Below, one piece after another: positions 1-7,699 of a DNA stretch of 16,772 nucleotides; position 1 is the first letter of the stretch, and every line of letters begins with the position of its first letter. The notes beneath the pieces were generated by a model that made no database searches, was not told the DNA's origin, and saw only the letters and a program-made list of their open reading frames with translations. Position numbers and translations under genes: made by a program. The stretch lies in the NCBI GenBank assembly GCA_017853785.1, contig JAFMIX010000014.1, positions 1-16,772 of the forward strand, given 5' to 3'. This DNA comes from Verrucomicrobiales bacterium. Lineage in GTDB: Bacteria > Verrucomicrobiota > Verrucomicrobiia > Limisphaerales > JAFMIX01.

Positions 1-1445
1 AGACCAAGATCTCCGCCAAAGTCCTCGCCGCCGCGCCGAAGCTCCGCGTCGTCGGTCGCGCCGGCGTGGGCGTGGACAATGTGGACGTGGAAGCCGCCAC
101 CCAGCGCGGCGTGGTGGTCATGAACACCCCCGGCGGCAACACCATCACCACCGCCGAACTGACGTTCACCATGATCCTCTCCCTTGCGCGCAAAGTCCCG
201 CAAGCCTACGCGTCGATGACCGCCGGCAAGTGGGATCGCAAGGAGTTCTCCGGTGTCGAACTCGCCGGCAAGACGCTCGGCGTGCTCGGTATGGGCCGCA
301 TCGGCGGCGAAGTCGCCAAGCGCGCCCTCGCCTTCGGGATGAAGGTCGTGGCCTACGACCCGTTCCTCACCGAAGCCCGCGCCCAAGCGATGGGCGTGGA
401 ACTCGCCTCTGAACTCGACGCCGTCTATCGCATTGCTGATTTCATCACCGTCCACATGCCCGTGACCGACCAGACCAAAGGCATGTTGAACGCCGCCGCC
501 TTCGCCAAGATGAAGCCGAACGTCCGCATTGTGAACTGCGCGCGCGGCGAAATCATCGTGGACGCCGACCTGCTCGCCGCGCTTGATTCCGGCAAGGTCG
601 CCGCCGCCGGGCTGGACGTTTTTCACGAAGAACCGCTGGCCGCCGACCATCCGTTCCGCAAGCATCCGGGCATCATCCTCACGCCGCACCTCGGCGCGAG
701 CACCAAGGAAGCGCAGGAGAAATGCGGCATCGAAGTCGCCGAAGTCCTGACCTCCTACCTGCTCACCGGCGAAGTCCGCAACGCCGTCAACCTCCCCTTC
801 CTCGACGCCAAGACCTACGAACAGGTCAAGCCCTACCTCACGCTCGGCGCGGCGCTCGGCAAACTCCTCGCGCAACTCGCGCCCGCGCAGGTGGACAAGC
901 TCCACATCACCTACGGCGGCAAAGCGCAGGAACTGCCGAACATCGACCCCATCACCCGCGCTGTGCTGCAGGCTTTCCTCTCCCGCGCGGCCGTGAAGGA
1001 CCTGAACAACATCAACGTCCGCAGCATCGCCAGCACGCTCGGCATCTGCGTCGAGGAAAAGCGCTCCACCGAACCCGTCACCTTCAACGAGTGGCTGCAC
1101 GTCCAGGCCTTCAACGGCGGCGCGAAAGTCATTTCCGCCGGGGGCACGTTCTTCGGTTCGCCGAACAACCCCCGCATCGTGCGGTTGTTCAGCACTCCCG
1201 TGGAAATCCCCGTCGCCGGCACCGTCCTGCTCCTGAACAACAAGGACGTGCCCGGCATCGTCGGTCACCTCGGCACGCTGCTGGCCAAGCACAAGGTCAA
1301 CATCGCCAACATGAGCCTGACCCGCGACGAAGCCGGCGGCCGCGCGCTCACCGTGCTCACTTTGGACAGCGCTCCGCCCGCCGAAGCGCTCGCCGCCCTG
1401 AAGACCGACCCGAACATCACCAACGTCCACGTCGTCGAACTTTGA
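1..1445 (+). CDS. serA: D-3-phosphoglycerate dehydrogenase, 5' end outside window
   Basis: The product oxidises 3-phosphoglycerate to 3-phosphohydroxypyruvate with NAD+, the first step of the serine pathway, in the cytosol. The reading frame is already open at base 3, so the first 60-70 residues lie upstream; the ATG at 66 is internal. The Rossmann motif GMGRIG is encoded at 288-305. The catalytic residues of the D-2-hydroxyacid dehydrogenase family are visible: Arg in NCARGE (543), Glu in FHEEP (627-632) and His in TPHLGAS (687). After the catalytic part come an intervening allosteric-substrate-binding-type domain (about 780-1200) and a C-terminal ACT domain (about 1200-1440, VPGIVGHLG). This is the long, type I architecture of about 525 residues, in which the ACT domain usually gives serine feedback. 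It is followed after 43 bp by the foldase gene on the same strand, with no terminator between, so co-transcription is likely. Function is secure; only the start is unknown. Confidence 0.95.
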   Translation, partial: TKISAKVLAAAPKLRVVGRAGVGVDNVDVEAATQRGVVVMNTPGGNTITTAELTFTMILSLARKVPQAYASMTAGKWDRKEFSGVELAGKTLGVLGMGRIGGEVAKRALAFGMKVVAYDPFLTEARAQAMGVELASELDAVYRIADFITVHMPVTDQTKGMLNAAAFAKMKPNVRIVNCARGEIIVDADLLAALDSGKVAAAGLDVFHEEPLAADHPFRKHPGIILTPHLGASTKEAQEKCGIEVAEVLTSYLLTGEVRNAVNLPFLDAKTYEQVKPYLTLGAALGKLLAQLAPAQVDKLHITYGGKAQELPNIDPITRAVLQAFLSRAAVKDLNNINVRSIASTLGICVEEKRSTEPVTFNEWLHVQAFNGGAKVISAGGTFFGSPNNPRIVRLFSTPVEIPVAGTVLLLNNKDVPGIVGHLGTLLAKHKVNIANMSLTRDEAGGRALTVLTLDSAPPAEALAALKTDPNITNVHVVEL

Positions 1446-1488
1446 ACGATTCCAGCCAACAACCTCAAACAGCAAACAGCAACTGATT

Positions 1489-2631
1489 ATGAACCACACC
1501 AAGACCATCGCTTTCCTCGGCGCCTGCGCGCTGACGGCGGCGTCCACCGCCCTCGCCGTGACCGCCACCGCCCCGGCCACCACCAAGCCCGCCGCCAAGG
1601 CCGAAACCCTGTTCTCTGATCCCGTGATCGCCAAAGGCAAGGGCATCGAGATCAAGCGGAGCCAGCTGGACGAAGCCTTCGTCACCGCCAAGGCCGCCGC
1701 GGCCGCGCGCGGGATGCAGATCACCGACGCCGAGCGCGACCTGCTCCAGGCCCGCCTCCTTGACGAGCTGATCGTCGGCAAGATCCTCACCGCCAAGGCC
1801 ACTCCCGCCGACAAGGACAAGGCCAAGGAGACCGCGCAGAAATTCATCGCCGACAGCCGCAAGTCGTTCCCCAGCGAGGAAAAATTCCTCGAACGCCTCA
1901 AGCTCAACAAGCTGAACAGCGTCAACGAACTCGAGGAAAAACTCGTCGGCGAAGCCCTGCCCAACCTCGTGTTGGAGCGCGAAATGAAAGCCCTCGCCAA
2001 GGTCAGCGACGCCGACGTGAAGAAGTTCTACGACGAGAACCCCGATAAGTTCGAGCAGCCCGAGCTCGTCAAGGCCGCCCACATCCTGATCATGACCAAG
2101 GGCGAGGAAGGCAAAGAATTGACCGACGCCGAGAAGGCCGCCAAGAAAAAGAAGATCGAGGAAATCCTCGCCCGGGCCAAGAAGGGTGAAGATTTTGCCA
2201 AGCTCGCCAAGGAAAACTCCGAAGACCCCGGCTCCAAGGACAACGGTGGCGAATACGAATTCCCGCGCGGCCAGATGGTGCCCGAGTTCGAGACCGCCGC
2301 CTTCAGCCTCAAGAACAATGGCGACCTGAGCGAAGTCGTCACCACCCAGTTCGGCTACCACATCATCAAGCTCCTCGGCAAGACCCCGGCCAAGACCATC
2401 GCGCTCGCCGAAGCCTCCACGCGCATCAGCGAATTCCTGCTCCGCCAGGCCGCCGCCAAGCTCATCCCCGAATTCATCGAACAGCAGCAGAAAGAAGCCG
2501 ATGTGGTCATCCTCGATACCGAACTCGTGGCCGCCAAGAAGAAATTCCAGGAAGCCAATGCCGCCGCCGCGAGCGGCGCGGCCGAAAGTGCCGCTTCGAA
2601 ACCGGCCACCAAGCCCGCCGCCAAGCCGTAA
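1489..2631 (+). CDS. Secreted parvulin-type peptidyl-prolyl isomerase (SurA/PpiC-like)
   Basis: A 380-residue exported foldase. Residues 1-23 form a signal peptide: Lys5, a hydrophobic run, then an AxA-like stretch (STALAVTA). An Ala/Pro/Lys linker follows, then a helical SurA-N-like chaperone region (about 55-175) and one parvulin domain (about 193-298) with the hallmark AHILI near its start and FGYHIIKLL at its end. The family catalyses cis-trans isomerisation of Xaa-Pro bonds in periplasmic or outer-membrane proteins. An inserted Glu/Lys-rich helix lies inside the domain (about 204-230). The last 25 residues are Ala/Lys/Pro-rich and probably disordered. There is a single parvulin domain, whereas E. 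coli SurA has two. No Shine-Dalgarno site precedes the ATG; the upstream bases are A/C-rich. The gene probably shares a transcript with serA and ends at the terminator at 2649-2687. PrsA-like proteins are the main alternative, but no lipobox cysteine is seen. Confidence 0.9.
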   Translation: MNHTKTIAFLGACALTAASTALAVTATAPATTKPAAKAETLFSDPVIAKGKGIEIKRSQLDEAFVTAKAAAAARGMQITDAERDLLQARLLDELIVGKILTAKATPADKDKAKETAQKFIADSRKSFPSEEKFLERLKLNKLNSVNELEEKLVGEALPNLVLEREMKALAKVSDADVKKFYDENPDKFEQPELVKAAHILIMTKGEEGKELTDAEKAAKKKKIEEILARAKKGEDFAKLAKENSEDPGSKDNGGEYEFPRGQMVPEFETAAFSLKNNGDLSEVVTTQFGYHIIKLLGKTPAKTIALAEASTRISEFLLRQAAAKLIPEFIEQQQKEADVVILDTELVAAKKKFQEANAAAASGAAESAASKPATKPAAKP

Positions 2632-2648
2632 GCTCGATCCGTTTCCTC

Positions 2649-2687
2649 CCGCCGTGCGGACTCCGGTTCGCACGGCGGTTCTGTTTT
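2649..2687 (+). terminator. Intrinsic terminator after the foldase gene
   Basis: A perfect 10-bp inverted repeat, CCGCCGTGCG (2649-2658) and CGCACGGCGG (2669-2678), encloses a 10-nt loop. It is followed at once by the T-rich run TTCTGTTTT (2679-2687). It starts 17 bp past the stop codon at 2629-2631. This is the clearest rho-independent terminator in the window and separates serA-foldase from tyrS. Confidence 0.85.
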
Positions 2688-2708
2688 CCCCCGCCACCCG
2701 TTTGGCGA

Positions 2709-2736
2709 TTGGCAACCGTGCCGAAGCAAATTAGTC
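2709..2736 (+). promoter_or_regulatory. Probable promoter of tyrS
   Basis: TTGGCA (2709-2714) and TTAGTC (2731-2736) are separated by 16 bp and lie just past the upstream terminator. The -10-like box ends 8 nt before the GTG chosen as the tyrS start, so transcription would begin only a few bases before it. The -10 match to TATAAT is weak. Support comes from the same layout ahead of three other starts in the window. Confidence 0.4.
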
Positions 2737-2744
2737 TCTTTCGC

Positions 2745-4022
2745 GTGAGCATTCTCGATGAACTCCAATGGCGCGGCCTCGTCGCCGACTGCACCGACAC
2801 GGCCGAACTGACCAAAAAACTTTCCGCGCCCGTCACGCTCTACTGCGGCTTCGACCCCACGGCGGATTCGCTCCACGTCGGGCACCTCGTGCCATTGCTC
2901 GCGCTGCGGCGCTTCCAGGATTTCGGCCATCATCCCATCGCCGTCGCCGGCGGTGCGACCGGCAGCATCGGCGACCCCAGCGGCAAGTCCGCCGAGCGCT
3001 CGCTGCTCACCAAGGACCAGATCAAGGCCAACGTCGAATCCGTCCGCCCGCAACTCGCCAAGCTGCTGGATTTCACCGCCGCGAAGAACCCCGCCAAGCT
3101 CGTGGACAACGCCGATTGGACCGCCGGCCTGAGCTACCTCGATTTCCTGCGCGACATCGGCAAACATTTTTCCGTGAACCAGATGGTCGCCAAGGAATCT
3201 GTCCGCGCCCGGATGGAAGACCGCGAGGTGGGCATCAGCTACACCGAGTTCAGCTACATGCTGCTCCAGGCTTTTGATTTCTATGTGCTCGGCCGCGACC
3301 ACGGCTGCGAACTCCAGATCGGCGGCAGCGACCAGTGGGGCAACATCACCGCCGGCATCGACCTGATGCGGAAAAAACTCGGCAAACAAGGCTACGGCCT
3401 GACCATGCCGCTCATCACCAAGGCCGACGGCACAAAGTTTGGAAAGACCGAAGGCGGCTCCGTGTGGCTCGACCCGAAGAAGACCAGCGTTTACAAATTC
3501 TACCAGTTCTGGATCAACACCGCCGATGCCGACGTCATCCGCTACCTGAAATTCTTCACGTTCCTGCCGCCGCCGGAAATCGCCGCGCTGGAACAGCAGC
3601 ACACCGCCAATCCCGGCGCGCGCGAGGCGCACAAGGCGCTGGCGAAGGCGGTCACCGATTTGATCCACGGCGCGCCCGCCACGCAGGAAGCCATCCGCGC
3701 CAGCCAGATTCTGTTCGGCGGCGAACTCGCGGGCGTTTCCGAAAGCACCTTCAACGACATCGTCGGCGAAGTGCCGACCAAGGAGATTGAGAAAGCCAAA
3801 CTCGACGGAGCCGGGCTGCCGCTGGTGGACTTGATCGTCCATGCCGGGCTGTGTCCCTCAAAAGGTCAGGCGCGAAAAGACATCGAAGGCGGCGGCGTGA
3901 ACCTCAACAACATCCGCGAAGCCAGCGCCGCGCGCGCGGTGACGGCGGCAGACCTGCTTTTTGGAAAACACATCCTGCTCCGCAAGGGCAAGAAGAACTA
4001 CGTCGTCGTCACGGCGAAGTGA
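2745..4022 (+). CDS. tyrS: Tyrosyl-tRNA synthetase
   Basis: A 425-residue class I synthetase that attaches tyrosine to tRNA-Tyr. The HIGH signature appears as HVGH (residues 44-47) and the KMSKS loop as KFGKT (231-235), the usual bacterial TyrRS form. GFDPTADSLH and GGSDQWGNIT are further TyrRS hallmarks. The C-terminal 65 or so residues form an S4-type RNA-binding domain (about 360-425). I chose GTG at 2745 because the encoded start, MSILDELQWRG, matches where TyrRS proteins usually begin. An in-frame TTG at 2709 and GTG at 2718 would extend the protein by 12 or 9 residues but fall inside the probable promoter. No Shine-Dalgarno sequence is seen. The gene stands alone between a terminator and a convergent aldehyde dehydrogenase. 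Bacteria can carry TyrS or TyrZ paralogues; this is the common TyrS type. Confidence 0.95.
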   Translation: MSILDELQWRGLVADCTDTAELTKKLSAPVTLYCGFDPTADSLHVGHLVPLLALRRFQDFGHHPIAVAGGATGSIGDPSGKSAERSLLTKDQIKANVESVRPQLAKLLDFTAAKNPAKLVDNADWTAGLSYLDFLRDIGKHFSVNQMVAKESVRARMEDREVGISYTEFSYMLLQAFDFYVLGRDHGCELQIGGSDQWGNITAGIDLMRKKLGKQGYGLTMPLITKADGTKFGKTEGGSVWLDPKKTSVYKFYQFWINTADADVIRYLKFFTFLPPPEIAALEQQHTANPGAREAHKALAKAVTDLIHGAPATQEAIRASQILFGGELAGVSESTFNDIVGEVPTKEIEKAKLDGAGLPLVDLIVHAGLCPSKGQARKDIEGGGVNLNNIREASAARAVTAADLLFGKHILLRKGKKNYVVVTAK

Positions 4023-4024
4023 CG

Positions 4025-4043
4025 GGAGCGCCGGCGGCGCTTC
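4025..4043. terminator. Hairpin between convergent tyrS and aldehyde dehydrogenase
   Basis: AGCGCC (4027-4032) and GGCGCT (4036-4041) form a perfect 6-bp stem with a 3-nt GGC loop, extended to 8 bp by G26-U42 and G25-C43. It sits in the 19-bp gap between two convergent stop codons and touches the minus-strand stop (4042-4044). It has no U-tract on either side, so it would be a non-canonical bidirectional terminator or 3'-end stabiliser. The role is inferred from position. Confidence 0.5.
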
Positions 4044-5424
4044 ACCCGCGCAGCAGCACGCGCATCGCCCGCTTCAGGCCCGCCAGCGAAATCCGCGCCG
4101 GCGGATACCGGAACGGCAGGTCCAGCCAGGTGGCCCGCCGCACGACCGCGCGTGGATGCGAAAACGCCTCGAAGCCGGCGCGTCCGTGATACGCCCCCAG
4201 CCCGCTCGCGCCCAATCCGCCGAACGGCAGCCCCGTCCCGATCATGTGCGACACCACGTCGTTGATGCACGCGCCGCCGGAACGCACTTCTGCCAGCAAG
4301 CGCGCCTCGGTGGTGCGGTCATTGGTGAATCCGTAAAACGCGAGCGGAGTCGGGTAGTTGCGGAGCAGCGCCAGCGCTTCGTCCAGCGTTTCAAACTCGA
4401 GCACCGGCAGGATCGGGCCAAAAATTTCCTCCTGCATCGCCGGCGCGTCCAGCGGCACGTCCGTCAAGATCGTCGGCGTGAGAAAGCGCGTCGCTGCGTC
4501 ATGCGCGCCGCCGTGAAAAATGTTGCCGGCGCGCAGAAAATCCCCGAGTCGCGCGAAGTGTCCGGCGGAGCCGATGCGCCCGTAATCCGCGCTCTGCCGC
4601 GGGTCTGCGCCGTAGAATTCCACCACCGCCGCTTTTAGCGCCGCGAGGAACGGCCCGCGCCCGCCGCGCTGCACCAGCACGAAGTCCGGGGCCACGCAGG
4701 TCTGGCCGGCGTTGAGAAATTTGCCCCATGCGATCCGCTTCGCCGCGAGCTTGAGGTCGGCATCGCCGCACACCACCGCGGGGCATTTGCCGCCCAGCTC
4801 CAGCGTTACCGGCGTGAGGTGCTTTGCCGCCGCCGTCGCCACGACGCGGCCCACGCGGGTGCTGCCGGTGAAAAAGATTTTGTCCCACCGCTCCGCCAGC
4901 AGCGCCACCGCCACGTCCGCGCCGCCGGTGACGACGGAGATGAACTCCGGCGCGAACGTCTCCCGCACCAACGCCGCCACCGCTTCCGCCGTGCGCGGTG
5001 CGAGTTCGGAAGGTTTCACCACTGCGGCATTGCCGGCCGCGATGGCGCTGACCAGCGGCGTGAGGAGGAGTTGCACGGGATAATTCCAGGGCCCGAAGAT
5101 GAGCGCGACGCCGTAGGGCTCCGCCTGCACCCAACCGCGCGCCGGCGCGATGAACCACGGCGTGCGCCGGCCGGCGGGGTGCAGCCAGCCATCAAGGTTT
5201 TTCAGCGCGTGCCGCAGCTCCGTATGCACCACTCCCAGCTCGGTGGCGTAGCCTTGGAATGGCGAACGCCCCAGGTCCGCCTGCAACGCGGCGAGCAGCG
5301 CCGGTTCGTGGCGCTCCAGCGCGGCCTGTAGTTTTTCCAACTGCGCGCGGCGGAATGCCGCCGGTCGCGTCGCGCCGGTCTGGAAAAATGCGCGCTGGCG
5401 CGCGAGCGGGGCGGTAAATTCCAT
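4042..5424 (-). CDS. Class 3-type NAD(P)+-dependent aldehyde dehydrogenase
   Basis: A 460-residue enzyme that should oxidise an aldehyde to its carboxylic acid. Counting from the ATG at 5424, the ALDH landmarks are all present: GPWNY (111-115, oxyanion Asn114), KPSE (137-140), FTGS (185-188), general base Glu209 in LELGGK, and nucleophile Cys243 in NAGQTC. Near the C-terminus, PFGGLGASGLG followed by YHG and FSHP is typical of the short ALDH3 group (fatty or aromatic aldehydes, YwdH/AldX/coniferyl types). The length fits that group (about 450-490). The substrate cannot be read from sequence. A TTG at 5430 is an alternative start: GGGAGAAG lies 10 nt before it but 16 nt before the ATG. The gene converges on tyrS and diverges from the TPR gene with only 47 bp between start codons, so the two promoters must overlap. 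Confidence 0.9.
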   Translation of the reverse strand: MEFTAPLARQRAFFQTGATRPAAFRRAQLEKLQAALERHEPALLAALQADLGRSPFQGYATELGVVHTELRHALKNLDGWLHPAGRRTPWFIAPARGWVQAEPYGVALIFGPWNYPVQLLLTPLVSAIAAGNAAVVKPSELAPRTAEAVAALVRETFAPEFISVVTGGADVAVALLAERWDKIFFTGSTRVGRVVATAAAKHLTPVTLELGGKCPAVVCGDADLKLAAKRIAWGKFLNAGQTCVAPDFVLVQRGGRGPFLAALKAAVVEFYGADPRQSADYGRIGSAGHFARLGDFLRAGNIFHGGAHDAATRFLTPTILTDVPLDAPAMQEEIFGPILPVLEFETLDEALALLRNYPTPLAFYGFTNDRTTEARLLAEVRSGGACINDVVSHMIGTGLPFGGLGASGLGAYHGRAGFEAFSHPRAVVRRATWLDLPFRYPPARISLAGLKRAMRVLLRG

Positions 5425-5432
5425 AATCAACT

Positions 5433-5460
5433 TGGTTAAACTTCTCCCGCTGCGTATAAC
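5433..5460 (+). promoter_or_regulatory. Probable promoter of the TPR-like gene
   Basis: TTGGTT (5433-5438) and TATAAC (5455-5460) are 16 bp apart. The -10 box matches TATAAT at five of six bases and ends 11 nt before the ATG at 5472, predicting a leader of only about 5 nt. On the opposite strand, TTTAAC (5440-5435) lies 10 nt before the dehydrogenase ATG. The two divergent promoters may therefore overlap, with RNA polymerase competing for the site. Confidence 0.5.
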
Positions 5461-5471
5461 TTCGTCAAGCG

Positions 5472-6260
5472 ATGATTCGATGGATTGCCATGCTGATGCT
5501 GCTGGCCACGCTGGCCGCGCGCGCCGAGCTTGCCACTGCCGAACTCACGGCGGCGGGGGTCGCGGAATTCACCGCCGCCTACCAGGAGTGGAGCGGGGCG
5601 CGCTTTGCCGCCGCCACGGAAAAGTTCCGGCAGGCGACGGCGCGTCCGGATGCGACGGTGACGAATTTCTACTGGCTCGGGGTGTCCGAATTTCACCGGA
5701 TGCTGCAGTTGCGGGACCATCCCGCCAATGCCGCGGCTGCGGCCGCCGCGCTGGAATCTGCCGTCGCCGCGCTCACCGCCGCCGCCGAACGCGACGCGGC
5801 CCATGCCGAATGCCAGGCGTTGCTCGGCACGCTGTTCGGGATGAAGATCAACGGCAGCCTCGTGCGCGCCGCGTGGTTCGGTCCGCGCGTGGCCAAGTAT
5901 CAGGCGGGGGCGCTGAAGACCGGTGCGGCGAATCCGCGCGTGCAGTATCTGCTCGGCATGGGTCGGTTTCACACCGCCACCAAGCCGGCGGCGCGGGAGG
6001 AGGCCTTGAAGACGTTGCTCGCGGCGGAAAAGCTGTTCGCGGCGGAAGCCGGCAAGGCCGCTGCGCCGCTCGTTCCGCGCTGGGGCCATGACAGTTGCCT
6101 GACGTTCATCGGGCGCACCTACGAACTGCTGGGGCGGCCGCCGGAAGCGGCGGAATATTTCCGCAAAGCCCTGGCGCTCCGGCCGGCAGATCACATCGCC
6201 CAGGCGGGATTGAAGCGACTGTTGGCCGGCGCCCCTCCCGCCACCGCCGAGCGTCCTTGA
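5472..6260 (+). CDS. Exported TPR-like protein of unknown function
   Basis: A 262-residue protein. Residues 1-18 look like a signal peptide (Arg3, hydrophobic core, cleavage after AARA), so the mature protein is probably periplasmic. The rest is Ala-rich and helical. The clearest TPR-like helix pair is near residues 205-245 (YELLGRPPEAAEYFRKALAL), and earlier segments (about 25-60, 90-125, 150-185) look like degenerate repeats. The repeat spacing, with an N-terminal part about loading over cycles (FYWLGVSEFHRML), resembles general TPR adaptor proteins; no enzymatic motif is seen. No Shine-Dalgarno site precedes the ATG, and the -10 box is 11 nt upstream. It converges on glmM. The coding signal is good (strong G/C at third positions), but I do not recognise a named family, and a binding or scaffold role is only an inference from the fold. 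Confidence 0.75.
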   Translation: MIRWIAMLMLLATLAARAELATAELTAAGVAEFTAAYQEWSGARFAAATEKFRQATARPDATVTNFYWLGVSEFHRMLQLRDHPANAAAAAAALESAVAALTAAAERDAAHAECQALLGTLFGMKINGSLVRAAWFGPRVAKYQAGALKTGAANPRVQYLLGMGRFHTATKPAAREEALKTLLAAEKLFAAEAGKAAAPLVPRWGHDSCLTFIGRTYELLGRPPEAAEYFRKALALRPADHIAQAGLKRLLAGAPPATAERP

Positions 6261-6299
6261 GCCCGGGCGGCGGAATCGAAATCTCCCCTGCGCCCGGGT
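6261..6299. terminator. Inverted repeat between convergent TPR gene and glmM
   Basis: CCCGGGCG (6262-6269) and CGCCCGGG (6291-6298) are an exact 8-bp inverted repeat around a 21-nt loop, with a further G-U pair (6261/6299). It fills the whole 38-bp gap between two convergent stop codons. There is no U-tract, so any termination role in either direction is inferred from placement. The arm CCCGGG is itself a palindrome. Confidence 0.4.
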
Positions 6300-7684
6300 C
6301 ACGCCCCGATTTGTTTCGTGATGGCGGCGCAGATTTTCTGACTCCACTTTTCGAGGACGGCTTGGTCGCGGCCTTCGAGGAGCAGGCGCGCTTTCGGCTC
6401 GGTGCCGGAGTAGCGCAGCAGCAGCCGTCCGCCGTCCGGTTTCACGGCGGCTTCGGCTTCGGCCACCAGCTTGGTCACGCCTTCCAGTTTCTCGAACGGA
6501 ATCTTTTCGCGCACCTTCATGTTGGTGACGAGTTGGGGATAGCGTTGCCAGCAGCGGGCCAGTTCGCTCAAGGGTTTGCCGGAGAGCCGCATGATGCTCA
6601 ACATCTGCAGCGCGCTGACGAGGCCGTCGCCGGTGGTGCTGTAATCGCGGAAGATCATGTGGCCGCTCTGCTCGCCGCCGAGGTTGAACCCGCCGCGCAG
6701 CATCTCATCGATCACGTTCTTGTCGCCCACGGCGGTACGGATGATCTTGCCGCCGGCGGCGGTGACGGCGGCGTCCAGGCCGGCGTTGCTCATGACGGTG
6801 GTCACGAGGGTGCGCTGCTCGAGCACGCCGAGCTGGATCATGTTCAGCGCGGCAATGGCCATGATGTCGTCGCCATCGATCAACTTGCCGGTCTCGTCGC
6901 AGAGCAACAGCCGGTCGGCGTCACCGTCGTGCGCGAGGCCGAGATGGGCTTTGTGTTCCACGACTTTCTGGCAGACGAGTTCCGGGTGCATGGAGCCGCA
7001 GTCGCGGTTGATGTTCATGCCGTTGGGCTGGTTGCTGTAAACGATGACTTCGGCGCCGAGTTCGCGCAGCACGCAGGGGGTGGATTTGTAAGCGGCGCCG
7101 TTGGCGCAATCCACGACGATGCGCAAGCCTTCGAGCGTCATGCCGCGCGGAAAGCTGGACTTGGCGTGTTCGATGTAGCGGCCCAAGGCGTCGTCGATAC
7201 GCACCGCCTTGCCGATGGCTTCGGCGTTGGGGCGGATGCCCTCGATCGCGCCGCTGAAGACGAGGTCTTCGATCTGGGCTTCGATCTGATCGGCGAGCTT
7301 GTAGCCGTCGGCGTGGAAAAATTTGATGCCGTTGTCCGCATACGGATTGTGCGAGGCGGTGATGACGATGCCGGCGTCGGCGCGCAGGCTGCGGGTGGCG
7401 TAGGCCACACCGGGCGTGGGCAACGGCCCGATGAAGAGTACGTCCACGCCCATCGAGAGGATGCCGGAAGAGATGGCGTTCTCGAGCATGTAGCCGGAGA
7501 GGCGCGTGTCTTTGCCGATGACGATCTGGTGTTTGCCGCGATGGCCGCGGGCGTTGGCGTCCAGGTTCTTGAAGACGTGGGCGACGGCGCAACCGAGTTT
7601 GAGGGCGGTTTCTGCGGTCACGGGTTCCACATTGGCGGTGCCACGGACGCCGTCCGTGCCGAAGATGCGTTTGGGGGTGCTCAT
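6299..7684 (-). CDS. glmM: Phosphoglucosamine mutase
   Basis: A 461-residue enzyme that interconverts glucosamine-6-phosphate and glucosamine-1-phosphate, committing hexosamine to UDP-GlcNAc, peptidoglycan and LPS. All four alpha-D-phosphohexomutase sites are intact: the active-site phosphoserine loop TASHNP (Ser111), the Mg2+ loop DGDADR (253-258), the sugar-binding GEQSGH (337-342, GlmM-type) and the phosphate-binding RYSGTEP (424-430). The start FGTDGVRG is the GlmM signature that separates it from PgcA and ManB types. It is the last gene of folP-cdaA-cdaR-glmM, 15 bp after cdaR, and ends at the inverted repeat at 6261-6299. In Firmicutes, GlmM binds CdaA and lowers its c-di-AMP output. 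The gene order makes the same contact plausible here, but that is inference. Ser111 must be phosphorylated for activity. Confidence 0.96.
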   Translation of the reverse strand: MSTPKRIFGTDGVRGTANVEPVTAETALKLGCAVAHVFKNLDANARGHRGKHQIVIGKDTRLSGYMLENAISSGILSMGVDVLFIGPLPTPGVAYATRSLRADAGIVITASHNPYADNGIKFFHADGYKLADQIEAQIEDLVFSGAIEGIRPNAEAIGKAVRIDDALGRYIEHAKSSFPRGMTLEGLRIVVDCANGAAYKSTPCVLRELGAEVIVYSNQPNGMNINRDCGSMHPELVCQKVVEHKAHLGLAHDGDADRLLLCDETGKLIDGDDIMAIAALNMIQLGVLEQRTLVTTVMSNAGLDAAVTAAGGKIIRTAVGDKNVIDEMLRGGFNLGGEQSGHMIFRDYSTTGDGLVSALQMLSIMRLSGKPLSELARCWQRYPQLVTNMKVREKIPFEKLEGVTKLVAEAEAAVKPDGGRLLLRYSGTEPKARLLLEGRDQAVLEKWSQKICAAITKQIGA

Positions 7685-7699
7685 GAAAAACGGTTAAGG

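Noticed and set aside
1465..3842. Two long minus-strand open frames (1465-2715 and 2355-3842) opposite the foldase gene and tyrS.
   Set aside because: They are Gly/Leu/Glu/Phe-rich mirror frames of clear genes and cross the terminator at 2649-2687.
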